DNA of 64,000 nucleotides from Serinus canaria (taxonomy: Eukaryota; Chordata; Aves; Passeriformes; Fringillidae): the NCBI RefSeq assembly GCF_022539315.1, contig NC_066313.1:66777934-66841933 (forward strand), given 5' to 3'. How positions within the stretch are numbered: the first letter of the stretch is position 1; the number at the start of each line of letters is the position of its first letter. This document shows, piece by piece, positions 35,161-46,900 of this stretch. The position numbers and the translations under genes are program-made. The notes beneath the pieces were generated by a model. It worked only from the letters and a program-made list of their open reading frames with translations, was not told where the DNA came from and did not search any database.

Positions 35161-37197
35161 GGAAAAAAAACCGCAATGAGGGTTTGTGTGGGGCGGGGGA
35201 GCCCGGAGAGGACAGCACCGGGAAGGAGCGAGCCCGCTGCCCACGGACACGGAACATCTCCGCCTCCCCCGGCCTTTTTTCCTAGCTGGAGAGCGTAATC
35301 CTGGCTGAGCAGGTGGAGGTCGAGACCCTGGTGGGAAGGGATGGGGCAGGCGCATCCCCACGACCCCCTCTGGGCAGGGCATACGGGCTCCGTGCCGCTT
35401 TCCTGGCAGGCAGCCAGAGCCAACACTTCTCTCCCCAAAATTTGGGGACAGCTCTAAGGCGGCCAGGATAAAAAGCACCCCCGACCCCGTTTTCTGTGAG
35501 AGTCGGGTGGCCTCGGAGCCGCCCAGCCCTGGGGCTAGTCCGTACTGCTTTCCCAGGCATGCTGCCAAGGGGAGAGTGACTCGGGAAAGGGACAGGGACT
35601 CTTCTCATCCCGTCTCTAGGCTCCCCAGGCACTTTGTGCTGGCTTGGAATAGGCACCCGATGGTCCCAGGAGCAGCTGGGCTACTTGTCTTAGCTTCCCT
35701 GAAAACTAGCACCCACACAGCCCGTAAGAGCTTTAGGGAGGAGATAATGCTTTCTACTTAAAGAAAAGCTGAGAAAACCAGGAATACTCAGCTTCATTTG
35801 TTCTGCATCCCGGTTTCACTCTCCTACTCTCTCTCACCACATTCACAGCTGTCAAAGCACACACAGGCTTTCTCCTATGGCAGCTGTGCTTTCCCCTCCA
35901 CCCTTCAAATAATGAAGATGGCTTTTCCTGCTAGGACTGAGGGACACTGAGGCAGTACCTCAATGCTGGGCCACAAAGGCAGGACAGCCAGGCCACCCCT
36001 TTAGGCCAGGCCTGACAAGCAGGTGGCTTGTCACAGCAGTAGAGGACTGCTGCAAGGGATCAAGATGCAGGAAGGGCCGGAGCTGAATTAGCAGCCAGAG
36101 GGGCAATCCTTGGAATAACCACAACCCTCCATATTCAGTTACCTCAGAGCTGCTTTTCCCTGGTTCAAACCTGGGAAGGAAAAAGCATAGAAGCCTTAGT
36201 CCATTTACATGGGGATGCTTTTATGCCAAAAAGTAGCAAGGAAGGAGTGTCCACAGTTTGCAAAACTTGAACCATAACCACAGCACAATAGAGGTGTGTA
36301 AGGACTTTATTTCAAGCCTACAGTTGCTGGGAGTCAGAGGCATGTCTTGGATGCTGTGCAAAAATTAGGATCAGACTCAGTTTAAACTGCCTTGGAAGGG
36401 CATTATTGGATGAGGGAAAAATGTGAGAAAGGAAGGTTGAAGGATGAGAGACCAAGTTAGCACACCTTGTACTGCATATAGAAACTGTGCATTGTCCCTC
36501 TTGCTCCCTTTTTAAAGGCTCTTAAAGAAGAGACAGTAGAGCACATTTAAAGCCAAACATAGCCCAAGTCAGTCTGGTGCTCGTAGGCAGAGCTACTCTG
36601 GTAGCCTCTCACCTGAGGAAGCAAAACCAAGCAGAAATGGACTCTCACAAGGCCTATAGGGAATGGTGGATAAGCAGGTCACTTGCCAGACTTTGTGTAG
36701 GTAAAACTGAGGATAACTAAGTAAAAACTTGATCTCAGCACTCCTGCTTTTACAAATAACCCAAAAGATTTCACTAACAACAAACTTAGGCTGGTAGCAA
36801 ACTCACTTCCCTGAGCTACTTAAAGTCCTGGAGAGCATTCTCATGTGTTAAAATCTGCAAATTGCCTTGTATTTAGCACAGTAGGTATTACTAGATAATT
36901 AATTTTATGAGGTATTACATATCATTAGACATCATAGATGTCTTCTGCACATCACTTGGAAATGTCTATTGTCTCAATAAAAATTCTAATAGTAAAGTAG
37001 TAGATCTTGTGTATTCCAGTTCTACATTACTACATAACTAGGTAACTACCATGAAAAATTAACAGCAATGAGCTCTAGTTTAGGCCAGTTTATCAAGTGC
37101 AGAAGATTAGGCAACGAAGGCATTGACAGAACACAGCCCGGAGGACTGAAACTCCATGTTCAGCTAAGAAATTGATACTTGAAGAAACCCCAGTTTC

Positions 37198-37234
37198 TTA
37201 CATTTAGTTAAATTTACATTTACATTTAGTTAAA
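37198..37234. repeat. Two-copy repeat, 22-bp period
   Basis: TTACATTTAGTTAAA occurs at 37198-37212 and 37220-37234, with TTTACA between the copies. Short local duplication. Confidence 0.85.
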
Positions 37235-37610
37235 ATTTTGGAGTTGATATTGCACTACCAAATTTTAAGACAAGAGGAATGCAACCTTTTTAACCTTAGG
37301 CTTAGCTCTTCTATCCATTCAAGCTACAAGACAGGTATGGTCAAAACATCTGTATCGAAAAGCAATCCTGTATGTGGTGTTCCTGCTAAAAGGATGAGTA
37401 ACATGAAAAAAACTCCTTTATTCTAGTTTGATTTCAGGCATGACACCAGTTGTATTCATGCCTCTGTAACTGGAAGTGAAATGTAAAAAATCAGAGTGTA
37501 AAAATGAAGCCCATAAATTCACTCCCCCCACACCACAATGAAACAAACCCACAACACACAGCACCTACTGTGTGTTTGTGATTGCTCTGCAACACAAGGA
37601 TGTTTAAATA

Positions 37611-37651
37611 AAGTGTTTGTCTCTTCTCCCAAAGAGAAGAGACAAACACTT
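37611..37651. repeat. Perfect inverted repeat, 18-bp arms, 5-nt loop
   Basis: The left arm AAGTGTTTGTCTCTTCTC (37611-37628) is exactly complementary to the right arm GAGAAGAGACAAACACTT (37634-37651), with loop CCAAA. Complementarity stops at both ends, so the stem is shorter than a typical microRNA precursor. No T run follows, and there is no transposon context. Confidence 0.95.
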
Positions 37652-38549
37652 GTAGCAAGGCAGCATTTTTTGACTCTTAGTAAAACTTCTCAAATCAGGT
37701 AACAGATAATTTACAGAGGTTTTGAGAGCTCCCTAATTTCTGAAAAATATATTAAAATTTAACAACTAGATTTTTCTGTGAAGATTAAAAATTCAGGTGG
37801 TATACTGAAAGCAGTAGATGCAAGCACAATGCCATCCTGCCTGTCACCAAAAAACAGTCCTTGCATGCACGGCTTGAACGTTGATTTTTTGGTAAAGCTC
37901 AAAAAAGAAAAGACCCAGTTCAGAATGAACACATCAATTGCACAAATGCATGCTCACATTACAATGGGAGGTGTAGTTCTTGTTCAAACAGCTTACAGAA
38001 CCTAACTCTACAAGATGAGCCAGTCCATTGAAATTTTCCAAGTGGCTATCATTCTTTTCAAAGGGACAAAAGGCAGGATATGGATATTTCATATCATAGG
38101 TATTGATGAAGCAAGGACGTCTGTTTCTAAGAAATGCCATCAGAGTCCTATATAGAAAGAAAAAAACCCCTGCCTCTTGTAATTAAATGTGGCCTTAAAA
38201 AAACCTTAAAACACAATAATGCAAAGAAACCAATTTTGCTCTGCTGCTTAATTAGGTCTCCTGCCTGTAGCAGGCCATCACATTATGTTGACCTATGCAA
38301 TACTTTCTGGAAGAGTCACCTCCAGAGAGGCCGAAAGCCATTTCCATCAACCGTATCGATGCTGACACTGGAATGGTACTATGTCTAACAAGGAGGAGGA
38401 AGGGAGATTTTTAAATGGGTTTTTTTTTTTTTTTTGGTGAATAAGCTCAAGTTTATGCTTTATGAAACTTATATATGCATTTTTCAAATTAGGGGAAAAA
38501 AAGTTTTCCCTTTTTTTTTTTTTTGCTAATTCAATATTTGAGGCAACAT

Positions 38550-39399
38550 GAAGGATTACAGTGCTTATAATATGTTTTATTCAATTCACATAGAAAAGCA
38601 TGCAGTATTAATGTAAAATGGTACAGTATTAATGTAAGATGTTCAGTGCACATTAGGTAAACAAATCATTAGCATACAAACCCATTTTTATGGTCTATAC
38701 AGGCATACTAAACACATTTAGAATAACAATGATTTTTGGGCACTAAATTAAAAATTGTGCTTAACTCCAAAAAGAGACAAGCCTTAATTACAGTCTTAAA
38801 AGTGATGTTTTCTAACTGAAGTGCTGTGACCCTGAAAAGAAAGGGGCTGCTACCTGCTACCTTACACCCACTTAAAACAAGAGTTTCAGTACAGTACAGT
38901 GCTATGAAATAGTCTAAGCAGAAACATTTCCTCTGGGAGGCAGGTTTTATGGCAAAACTGACATTAATTTATAGCAATTTCATGAATCCATAGGATATAT
39001 GGCCAGCAGCTGCCTTACATGCACAAAATGTAATCTTTAGGAATGGGAAATGTAACCTTTAAAACTAATTCTTACATAAATGACTAATTTGACAAGACCA
39101 CTTAGAACTGTCAAGGAGCCATTAGCTGCGCTCACAATTGGAAGAGCATGTAATCTGATAACTTAAAGAGCATCAAAAACTCCCAAGCCCCCAGGTAAAT
39201 AAAATGCCCAGTCAAAAGAATCTGGAATGGTTCTTCCTTGGGAAAGAGCTTGCAATGGGCAGGCAAATGCTCAGTTTTCACACAGTCAAAAACAACAGGA
39301 TCAGAACTACATGGAAGTCATTAAAAATTAAGTTCACCTGTAAATATTAAACATTTGCAGGTTTACAACTTTGAGTCACGTTTGATTTCCTAAGCTGAA
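38550..39399 (-). other. OBI1 3'UTR (probable)
   Basis: AT-rich sequence between the OBI1 stop codon and the first canonical poly(A) hexamer. It contains a two-copy imperfect repeat (CAGTATTAATGTAA at 38603-38616 and 38624-38637). The length, about 850 nt, depends on the hexamer actually used. Confidence 0.5.
38576..38581 (-). terminator. Candidate poly(A) signal of OBI1
   Basis: AATAAA on the minus strand, about 820 nt past the OBI1 stop codon. It is the nearest canonical hexamer I see on this strand after the stop. Cleavage would fall near 38550-38565. Confidence 0.5.
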
Positions 39400-40903
39400 T
39401 CAGTTTTTGGTGGTTTTTGATGGACTAGCACTGGAAAGGCTGTTTTGAATTTTCCTTTTGGTTGACTGACTGACGTTTTTATTTTTCCTTTCAGCTGTAA
39501 AGGAAGACACCCAAGGAGGATTAATCTGACTTTGAAGATCAGATGACATCTTTAAAAAACATGAACCAAACTTCTGTTCCTCAAATAACCTTTGTGAGTT
39601 ACTGAACAGTACATTTGGGGAAAAGTCCCTTTGAAATAAAGAGTTTGAAGGTTTGGCATCAGTAGCTGCTACATTTTGGCCTGTAAACAGTGGAAAGTGA
39701 TCATTCATATCTACGTCAGAAGGGGAGAGGTTGGAAAACATAGGAGGTTTCCAGCCAGTTCTGTCAGCTACCAGATCGCTTGTCTCTGGACCCTTCATAC
39801 TCTGCTCCTCATTCATCTCTTCCAGATTCTTCTCTGTTCCATTCAGAAGTTTAGCGCACTCTGCTGACTTTGAAGAACTGTCAAGGTCAGAGGACTTGAA
39901 ATTATAGCAAGGACTCTTGCTGTTGTCTGACTCGGACATCATTGAGTCCAACTCAGAAATTTTGTCGAGGTAGGCAGCATCCATAGAGGCCTCGCTGGAG
40001 GTTCTTGTGCGGTTCATTTCGGAAGAGCAGAGAGTATGCAACCTCTTAGGTAAGCAAGAACTTGTTTTATCACTGGACTTTGCTGTTGTCTCATCTGACT
40101 GACCAGCTACTGAATTTTGCTCTGATCCATCAAAATCTAAGTTCTCAGCAAAATTTGTTGGGCAGGTGCCCCAAACCCCTGATTTTCCTGCAGTAAAACA
40201 GTTCAGCTTCTTTTTGCTATTACAGCTGCTTGTGCTGTGCTCAGAAGAATCTTTGCTGCAATCATCTGAAGTGTCATGAAACCCTTCAAATTTCAGTTTT
40301 CTCAGGAATGTTGATGGTTTTCTTGCATTTTCTTTTCCATCAGGAGTGTTCAATTGAAGGCGACTGAGAGACAGAAAAGAAGCGCATGGCGGTGGAAGAT
40401 CATAAAGTTCTTCATCTTTGTATGGGGTGCATTCCTCAATTTTATTCCACTGGTCTTCTAAGCAGGCATCCATATTTGTACTATTTTCATCCAGGAGAAC
40501 CCTGTGACATCCTGGAAATAGTTCTTCCTTTGGGGCACACTGGGTATTTGAGCTGTTCAAGCCATCTTGACTAGAAGAGCCTAAACAGGTTCCACCACTT
40601 GTCAGCTGCTCAAGACTGTCAGGACTCTGACTGGTATTCAAAGCCTTTTTCTCCTCAGCTTGGTTTTTCAAACATGCTGTATCTTCACTGCTCTCACCTC
40701 CTTCAGCATCTGTGGAAAGCCCTCTCTCACTAACAGCACTCACTGTCTGGCTTCCTTTGCCTGCCTTTTTCAGCTGTAAAAGCTGACACTCTATTTCTTC
40801 TATGTATTTATCACTTCTTTCCAGTGCCTTTTTCAGGCGGTTCATTTCACGTTCACTTTGCTCCACTTTGGAATGAAGTGCAGCTACTGTAAATCTACCA
40901 AAC
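39400..40903 (-). CDS. OBI1: OBI1 coding exon 6 (terminal, 1504 nt)
   Basis: It begins after TTATTGCAG at the second split codon (Lys213), continues FGRF, and ends PSKTTKN with TGA at 39400-39402. It encodes about 70% of the protein. The upstream in-frame ATG at 40948-40950 is intronic. The segment from EMNRTRTSSEASMD to SESD matches human as I recall it. Confidence 0.96.
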
Positions 40904-43900
40904 CTGCAATAAGTAAAAAAGAAAGAAAATATTAAGCTGGAAAAAGACATTCTTGTGAAGGTTTATAAGCTCATTTCAAGACAGAACGAAGCTATTAAAC
41001 ACTCTGTTAATTTGAAAACAAAAGTCAGAACTTCTCTCTGCTAGTTATGAAAAAAAATCCCTGAAATCATCACAAATAGCATACAGGAGGAGGTGATACA
41101 TGAAAAGACAAAATTAAAGTATTAGTGGTAGCAAGGCAATAACAAGCAGATTACCCTTCCAGGGGCTGGTTCTATCAATTCAACTCAAATATGCATGAAG
41201 AATTATCCCCTAAAACAATGGCAAAGATTTATGATAACATTTGAACAGTGGTCCACATCTTGAAATATTTACATTCAATCATTTTCCTACAGTACAGCAG
41301 TGTTTTACAATACATTTCTTTCACAATGTCACCTTGTCAAAAACAAAATGCTGATATGAAATGCTGAAATTGCATTAGTCCTTTGAGGTGGTTTAAATAC
41401 TTAGATAGACAATTTCAATTATGTTCCTGTTAGATATACAGCTTTTCCTCACCCATCCTGTGGATGGCATATCCCCTTACTTTGAGTTACTTGTTTTTCT
41501 GAGCTTTACAACCAGAACAATCTGATTTCTGTCTTAACTCCAATACAAAAATCTGCTGCTTGTGGTTTGTGAAAGTTGTCTGCTCATGGGGTTTCCAGCT
41601 TGAGCACATTTTCAACTGCCAAGATACGGACTCGCCTTCCCCTCATCCTCCACCAGCTTTCAAGAGTGACCTTCCCCAGAGGGCAGGTGAAAGTTTTAGC
41701 TATATGCCCTGACTAATTCTAACCTGTCACTGACAGGTGAGCACCAGGGAATTCCCTGCTCCAACCAAGGCTTTCAATTTACAGAAAGAAAAAACAATTA
41801 AAGTTCTGATATTATTAGAAAGGAGGGAAGGACCTGCAGCCACCCTGCAACTCTGACAAATAAGGTTTTATTTATATCACAAAGAAAGGACAATTCTCCA
41901 TGTGGGCTTACACTGAATTTCCATTTTCCATCTTGCAGCTCTGTGTTACAGCACAGGCTTCTATTTACTCTTTCAGCTTAAACACTGACTGAAATTTCTA
42001 TGTTTTTCTTTGTTTGTCTGCCTGTCCCTCCCTCAGAGTCACACTGAATTTCCATTCCATTTCCCCATTTCATCAGCTCACCTCCTCAAAAAATGCTCCC
42101 ACTGCAACCCTTGGATCAGTGAAATCTGAAGGTGGGTATCTGTAGCCTCCAACTCTGCTGACAAAACAGCCATGGATATATGCATGCCTTTCCAGCAAAC
42201 AATCAAACCATATTCTACTTTTTCAAGTTGTGAGCTTGAAGCAGCAGGAAGCTGCTGTATGCTGACGACTGCAGAACAATTAACTGGACAGCTGGGGAAA
42301 GCAATAAGGGCTATCATAAGCCCCAAAAAATTGGGCAGGAGTGACCAGATCTACTGATACATTTCACTGATCGACTGTTTTTGCATATTTAAAGAACTCT
42401 GAAGACTTTGGTATAGATGGTTCAGTGATGGATAAGATTTACAGAACAGTCTAAGTCACTTCTGTCACAGCTAGCAGGCCACTTTTTAAATTAGATCAGC
42501 CTAAGCTTCACACAGTTTTCGTGTGCACCACTCGCTGCCTTGCAGACAAGAAATGGCAACATAGAAATTTTGTATTTAGTAAGATTTCTTTTTTTCCCAA
42601 AAGAAGCTAGCTGGACTGCAACTCAATGGAGGTAAGGACCCCTTCACCTCCACAGGACCTCTACCCAATTATCTTCATGTTCATAAAAAAAGAAGACAGA
42701 CAATTTTTCATTTGCTTGCTCTCTGGAAAACAAGTTTTTCCAACTGCTTATAGCAGTTGGTCCATTTCTAGCTGCATACAAGACAGAAATAGGAAAAAAG
42801 GCACAGAAGACTTTCTCTCTCCCCTATGAAACTAAGTAAAAGCAGAATCACAGCTCAAGAATGTTTCCATTATATTTTCAGGGGAAGGGGGTTACATGAA
42901 ATATGCATCCTTATATACAACACATTTTGGTTTTTTTCCTCCCACAGTTAAAGGAACACATTTTAGTTTGATACGGATGGAGTCACTGTGGCACAGCAGG
43001 GCCCAAGCAAGAGCTTTCCCACTTCCTAAGGTGATCCAGAGGTATTTATTTTGCCTTTCTCTAACAGACTTATTCACACAGTCTTACAGGAGCAAACCCT
43101 ACACTCCCTAATAAAAGATAGAAAGATGATACAAAAATACAATTTAGCTGAATAGTCAAGTGACAGAGAGGGAAAAATGCTTTTGTAAAACAAGGAAGAT
43201 TTTCTCGAGTCTCCTCTAACAGACATGCTGACATAAAAATTAAAACATATTTACATTTATAGGCATACCTGGTAATTCCTTTTTAATGGAAGAATGGTGT
43301 AATATGTTTATTTAATGCAAATAGCATTAGTGACAGCCTGAGATTTGCTTATGAGGAAGCACTGTATTCTCAAGTGTAACTTTTATAACAAGTGTCCTCA
43401 GGTTAAAAAAATACAGTATGTTGTTCAAAGGCAAATAGCATCACTAATATGTTAATTGTTGCAGAGGGATGTGCTTGGGAATTTTGGTTTTCAGAAATGT
43501 AACATATGACAAGCTGCCTACAAAGTTACTTCTGCAGTTAGGCATTAGAACAGTACTTGCTTTCTGTTCCTGCATAAAGACTTGCATACATTTATTTCCC
43601 ATATTTTCAAGGACGTAGATTTTTAAGACAACCAATTATTCCAGATATAGGTGCTTTACTGACTGATCTAGCAAGCCAGAAGACTGAAGACATTCATATT
43701 TTGGTTAAAGAAACCAGAACCCTCTCCATCTCCCCAAACCAAAGCACTCGTAAGTGATTTTTTCTTCTTTCCCTTCAGATACACAGTGAGCCCTGCTATA
43801 GCCAAAAAATTATGGTCTTATGGCAATAATAACAGAATGCAACACAGTTACATGAAAATAAATTTAAGTTTCACCTGACAATCCAGATAAATTCTATTTC

Positions 43901-46900
43901 CTGAAGTATTTGAATTACTTCACACTTGGTAACAAGGTAATGACTTCTTTGGTAGAAGTTAAGGTATTTATTATACATGTGGTAAAGAGCACACATATAC
44001 CAAAAGGAGCGCCATATTCTCACACATGGACAGACTTTTGAGTGTTAGGGTCTTGTTCTTTAGTTGTATCACTGAAACAACGACTTTGGATCTCACTGCA
44101 TTTCAAATACATCCTTCGTATAGAAAACTGCAAGCCCAGAAAAACAAAATCATCACTCATAAAGTGAACAGGAACACTTTTCCAGAGGGATTTGGATCCT
44201 TAACACAGACACCTAACAATATTTTACATCACCTAAAGTCTTTCACATGACTGCTGGCCCCAAAATATTACTCTGAAAGGATAAATCTACCAGTATCACA
44301 GCTACCAGCTCCAGGAAGGGTAGTGGATAAGTTACAGTGTCTGAAGTGACGCTGGACGTCTAGATGAACATTTCAAGCTCATATTTCAGGACCGTATTTC
44401 ATCTTTCCTCAGTCAGAGTCCCTTTTCTTGTCCAGCATGATTCTAACCTGACACCAATTAGAAAGCTGCAGACATCTCTCACCTATAGTGAGCAAGAAGA
44501 ACTAACATTCACAGAGTCACTCTCCTTTGCATTATTCCACAACTGCTCCCTCATTTATGTCTGAATACTCCTATCCTGATTTTATCTGGGATACAGTTAC
44601 TTTTCTTCACAGTAGCTACTATGGAACTATGTTTTGCATATGTGATGGAAACAATGCCGATAATACAGGGACTGTTTTAGTTGTTCCTGTGCTGTTCTTA
44701 CAACAGTGCAGTTGTAAGAACAATTTCTAACAGCTTCTGTGCAGTTCAAAAAACAACTCCTGTGCAGTTCTTATAAGGCATCTTCCACCTCTTAACCCAC
44801 CAGTGAGAAGAAGCACAAGAAGTTGGGGACGGACACAGCGGGGGCAGCTGATCCCAACACACCAAAGGGATATTCCAGACCATTAACTCATGTTAATGAG
44901 TAAAAAGCTGGGAAAATAAGAAGCAAAGGTGGGCTTTTCTGAGCGACAATGTTTGTTTCCTGAAGTCACTGCTAGGCACAGATGGACACCTGCTTTCCTG
45001 GAGATGTTTGAACGCCTGTCTGTCTGTGGGAAGTGGTGAATGAATGCCTTGGTTTGCTTTGCTTGTGCACAGCTTTTCTTTCCCTACTGAACTGTCTTTA
45101 CCTTGACCCATGTGTTTTTTCACTTTTACTTCTCCACTTCTCTACTCTGAGAGGGGAGGGAGTATGAGGCTGTGTGGAGCTGAAGTTGCTGCCTGGGATT
45201 AAACCATGACAACTTCTGACGAAGTCCATTCAGAAACTGTTGTGAAGTTGAAGAACAAATGTTTCTTCCTTCTCTTCTTACCAATCAGTTCTGCAAATTC
45301 AGCTTTAAGGTTTTATTTTACACATCAGTGACCACTAACTGCACATCTGTCTGGTTGAGCCATTGAGTCAGTTTAAAGCCACACAACCTCAAACAAACTT
45401 TTTCTGGATAGCAGGCAGCTGCAATGGACAGTTTTCTTGTATAACCATTTCCCAAAGACTGGGGTTGCAAGGGTGCAATGGAAATTGACTCTCCAGTTCT
45501 AATCACCTGATGGCCCAGGCTGGGGACCACCCCAGCAGGCTGGGGACCACCTCAGTTCAGGATGCATAAGCATGATCCGTGCTCCAAAGGAAACAAAGGA
45601 TGCAAAGTGGAAAATGACAAGGTACACTCAGGGCTTATTAGACTTTGCGATTAGGGCAATGCCAGAGTGTACAACCAAGCCCAGCCCCATCATTTAGATA
45701 CACATTTTTCCTTGGGTTCTGCAGTTAGATGGGAAGAAAGGGAGAAAATTCAAGAACAAACCAGCTGAAAGACCTACTACTTTCTACAGTTCTTTGGTGG
45801 TATCATGTACCAGCTGTACCAGTTCTGCAATTCCCCTCTATATCACCTATGAAAGGTGATCTGCAGAATCATCTTGGCAACATCCCGGGTTTTAAACAGC
45901 CATCTTAAAAGTGTGTCATATTTGCATAGATGTCAGAACTACAAAAAAACATTACTGCCAGATGAGGCCCTATTCCTAGCAAGCAAAAAAACCCAAAACC
46001 CACAAAAAATCAAGACATACTGTCCACTGGGAACAGACAAGTTAGGTTCATTCTCTGAAGTGAGCTTCCACTTTCATGAAGGAAATTGGCTGAACTTAGA
46101 CAAATATCCAAAACCTCTCCAAGCATTTTAACATCTATCAGTGAATCATTGATTTTCCATGTAAGAAAGGCAGATTATCACCAGGGTCAGCAAATAGCAA
46201 AAGCTAGAAAGAATTATTTCAGAACTACTAAAAAGCCTCAATCCTCCTGGAAACCCCACAAAACCAAAATGTGATCTGAATGTCCTTACCCATCTACCTA
46301 AGGTTTAGATCTTCATGCCTGAAGTGGGCACTTTCTCAGGATTTAATGCTACGATTCAAGAACTCAAAGCTCATTTAATGGCTATTTATATGCTACTTCC
46401 TTCTACTTTACTTTTAAGGCCACACTGCAGCTAATCTTCAAAAATGGTCATTCCTCAGGACGAGCAAACTTGCAGGAGGTGATACCATAGCCCAGTTTTC
46501 TATCAGGGAAAACAGCAAATTTTTTTACCCTCTGCACCCTGGATATGGGTTTTTAGAAGCCTTATTTATAGGCCCGGTGAAATGCAGATTGAATTTTGTA
46601 TTCTGGTATGCGCAGAAATATTTGAGTTAGGTACAAATTTAATGTTGTAAAGAATGACGAAGAAAATCAACAGGTCAACAGGTGTACCTGAAATCTAAAC
46701 AAGATAAATCACAAATCTAGACAAGATAAACAGTAAAACTGAAAAACTGCTCCTCCCTCCTTAAACGGCAACAATTAACAACTTGCAAAACCAGAGAAAA
46801 AAGATAATGCAACAATTTTATGCATGTTACAGATAGTTTCTCAGACTGGAATTTTAACTGGCAGAAGGAATTAAATACTTAGGAAAAAGACTCCTAGGAA

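Larger units (their letters stand above)
35161..38550. other. Intergenic spacer between OBI1 3' end and POU4F1 upstream region
   Basis: 35160-35560 is CpG-rich; the rest is ordinary AT-leaning unique DNA without a gene. It holds a two-copy tandem repeat (37198-37234) and a perfect hairpin (37611-37651), listed separately. T runs lie at about 38421-38435 and 38510-38524. Confidence 0.55.

Noticed and set aside
37611..37651. The perfect hairpin as a microRNA gene
   Set aside because: The 18-bp stem with no extended pairing and a 5-nt loop is shorter than known precursors, and perfect pairing is unusual for animal microRNAs.
40904..40950. Upstream Met start of the OBI1 exon 6 frame
   Set aside because: The hydrophobic leader-like residues are translated intron; the acceptor TTATTGCAG and split Lys codon join to exon 5 in frame.
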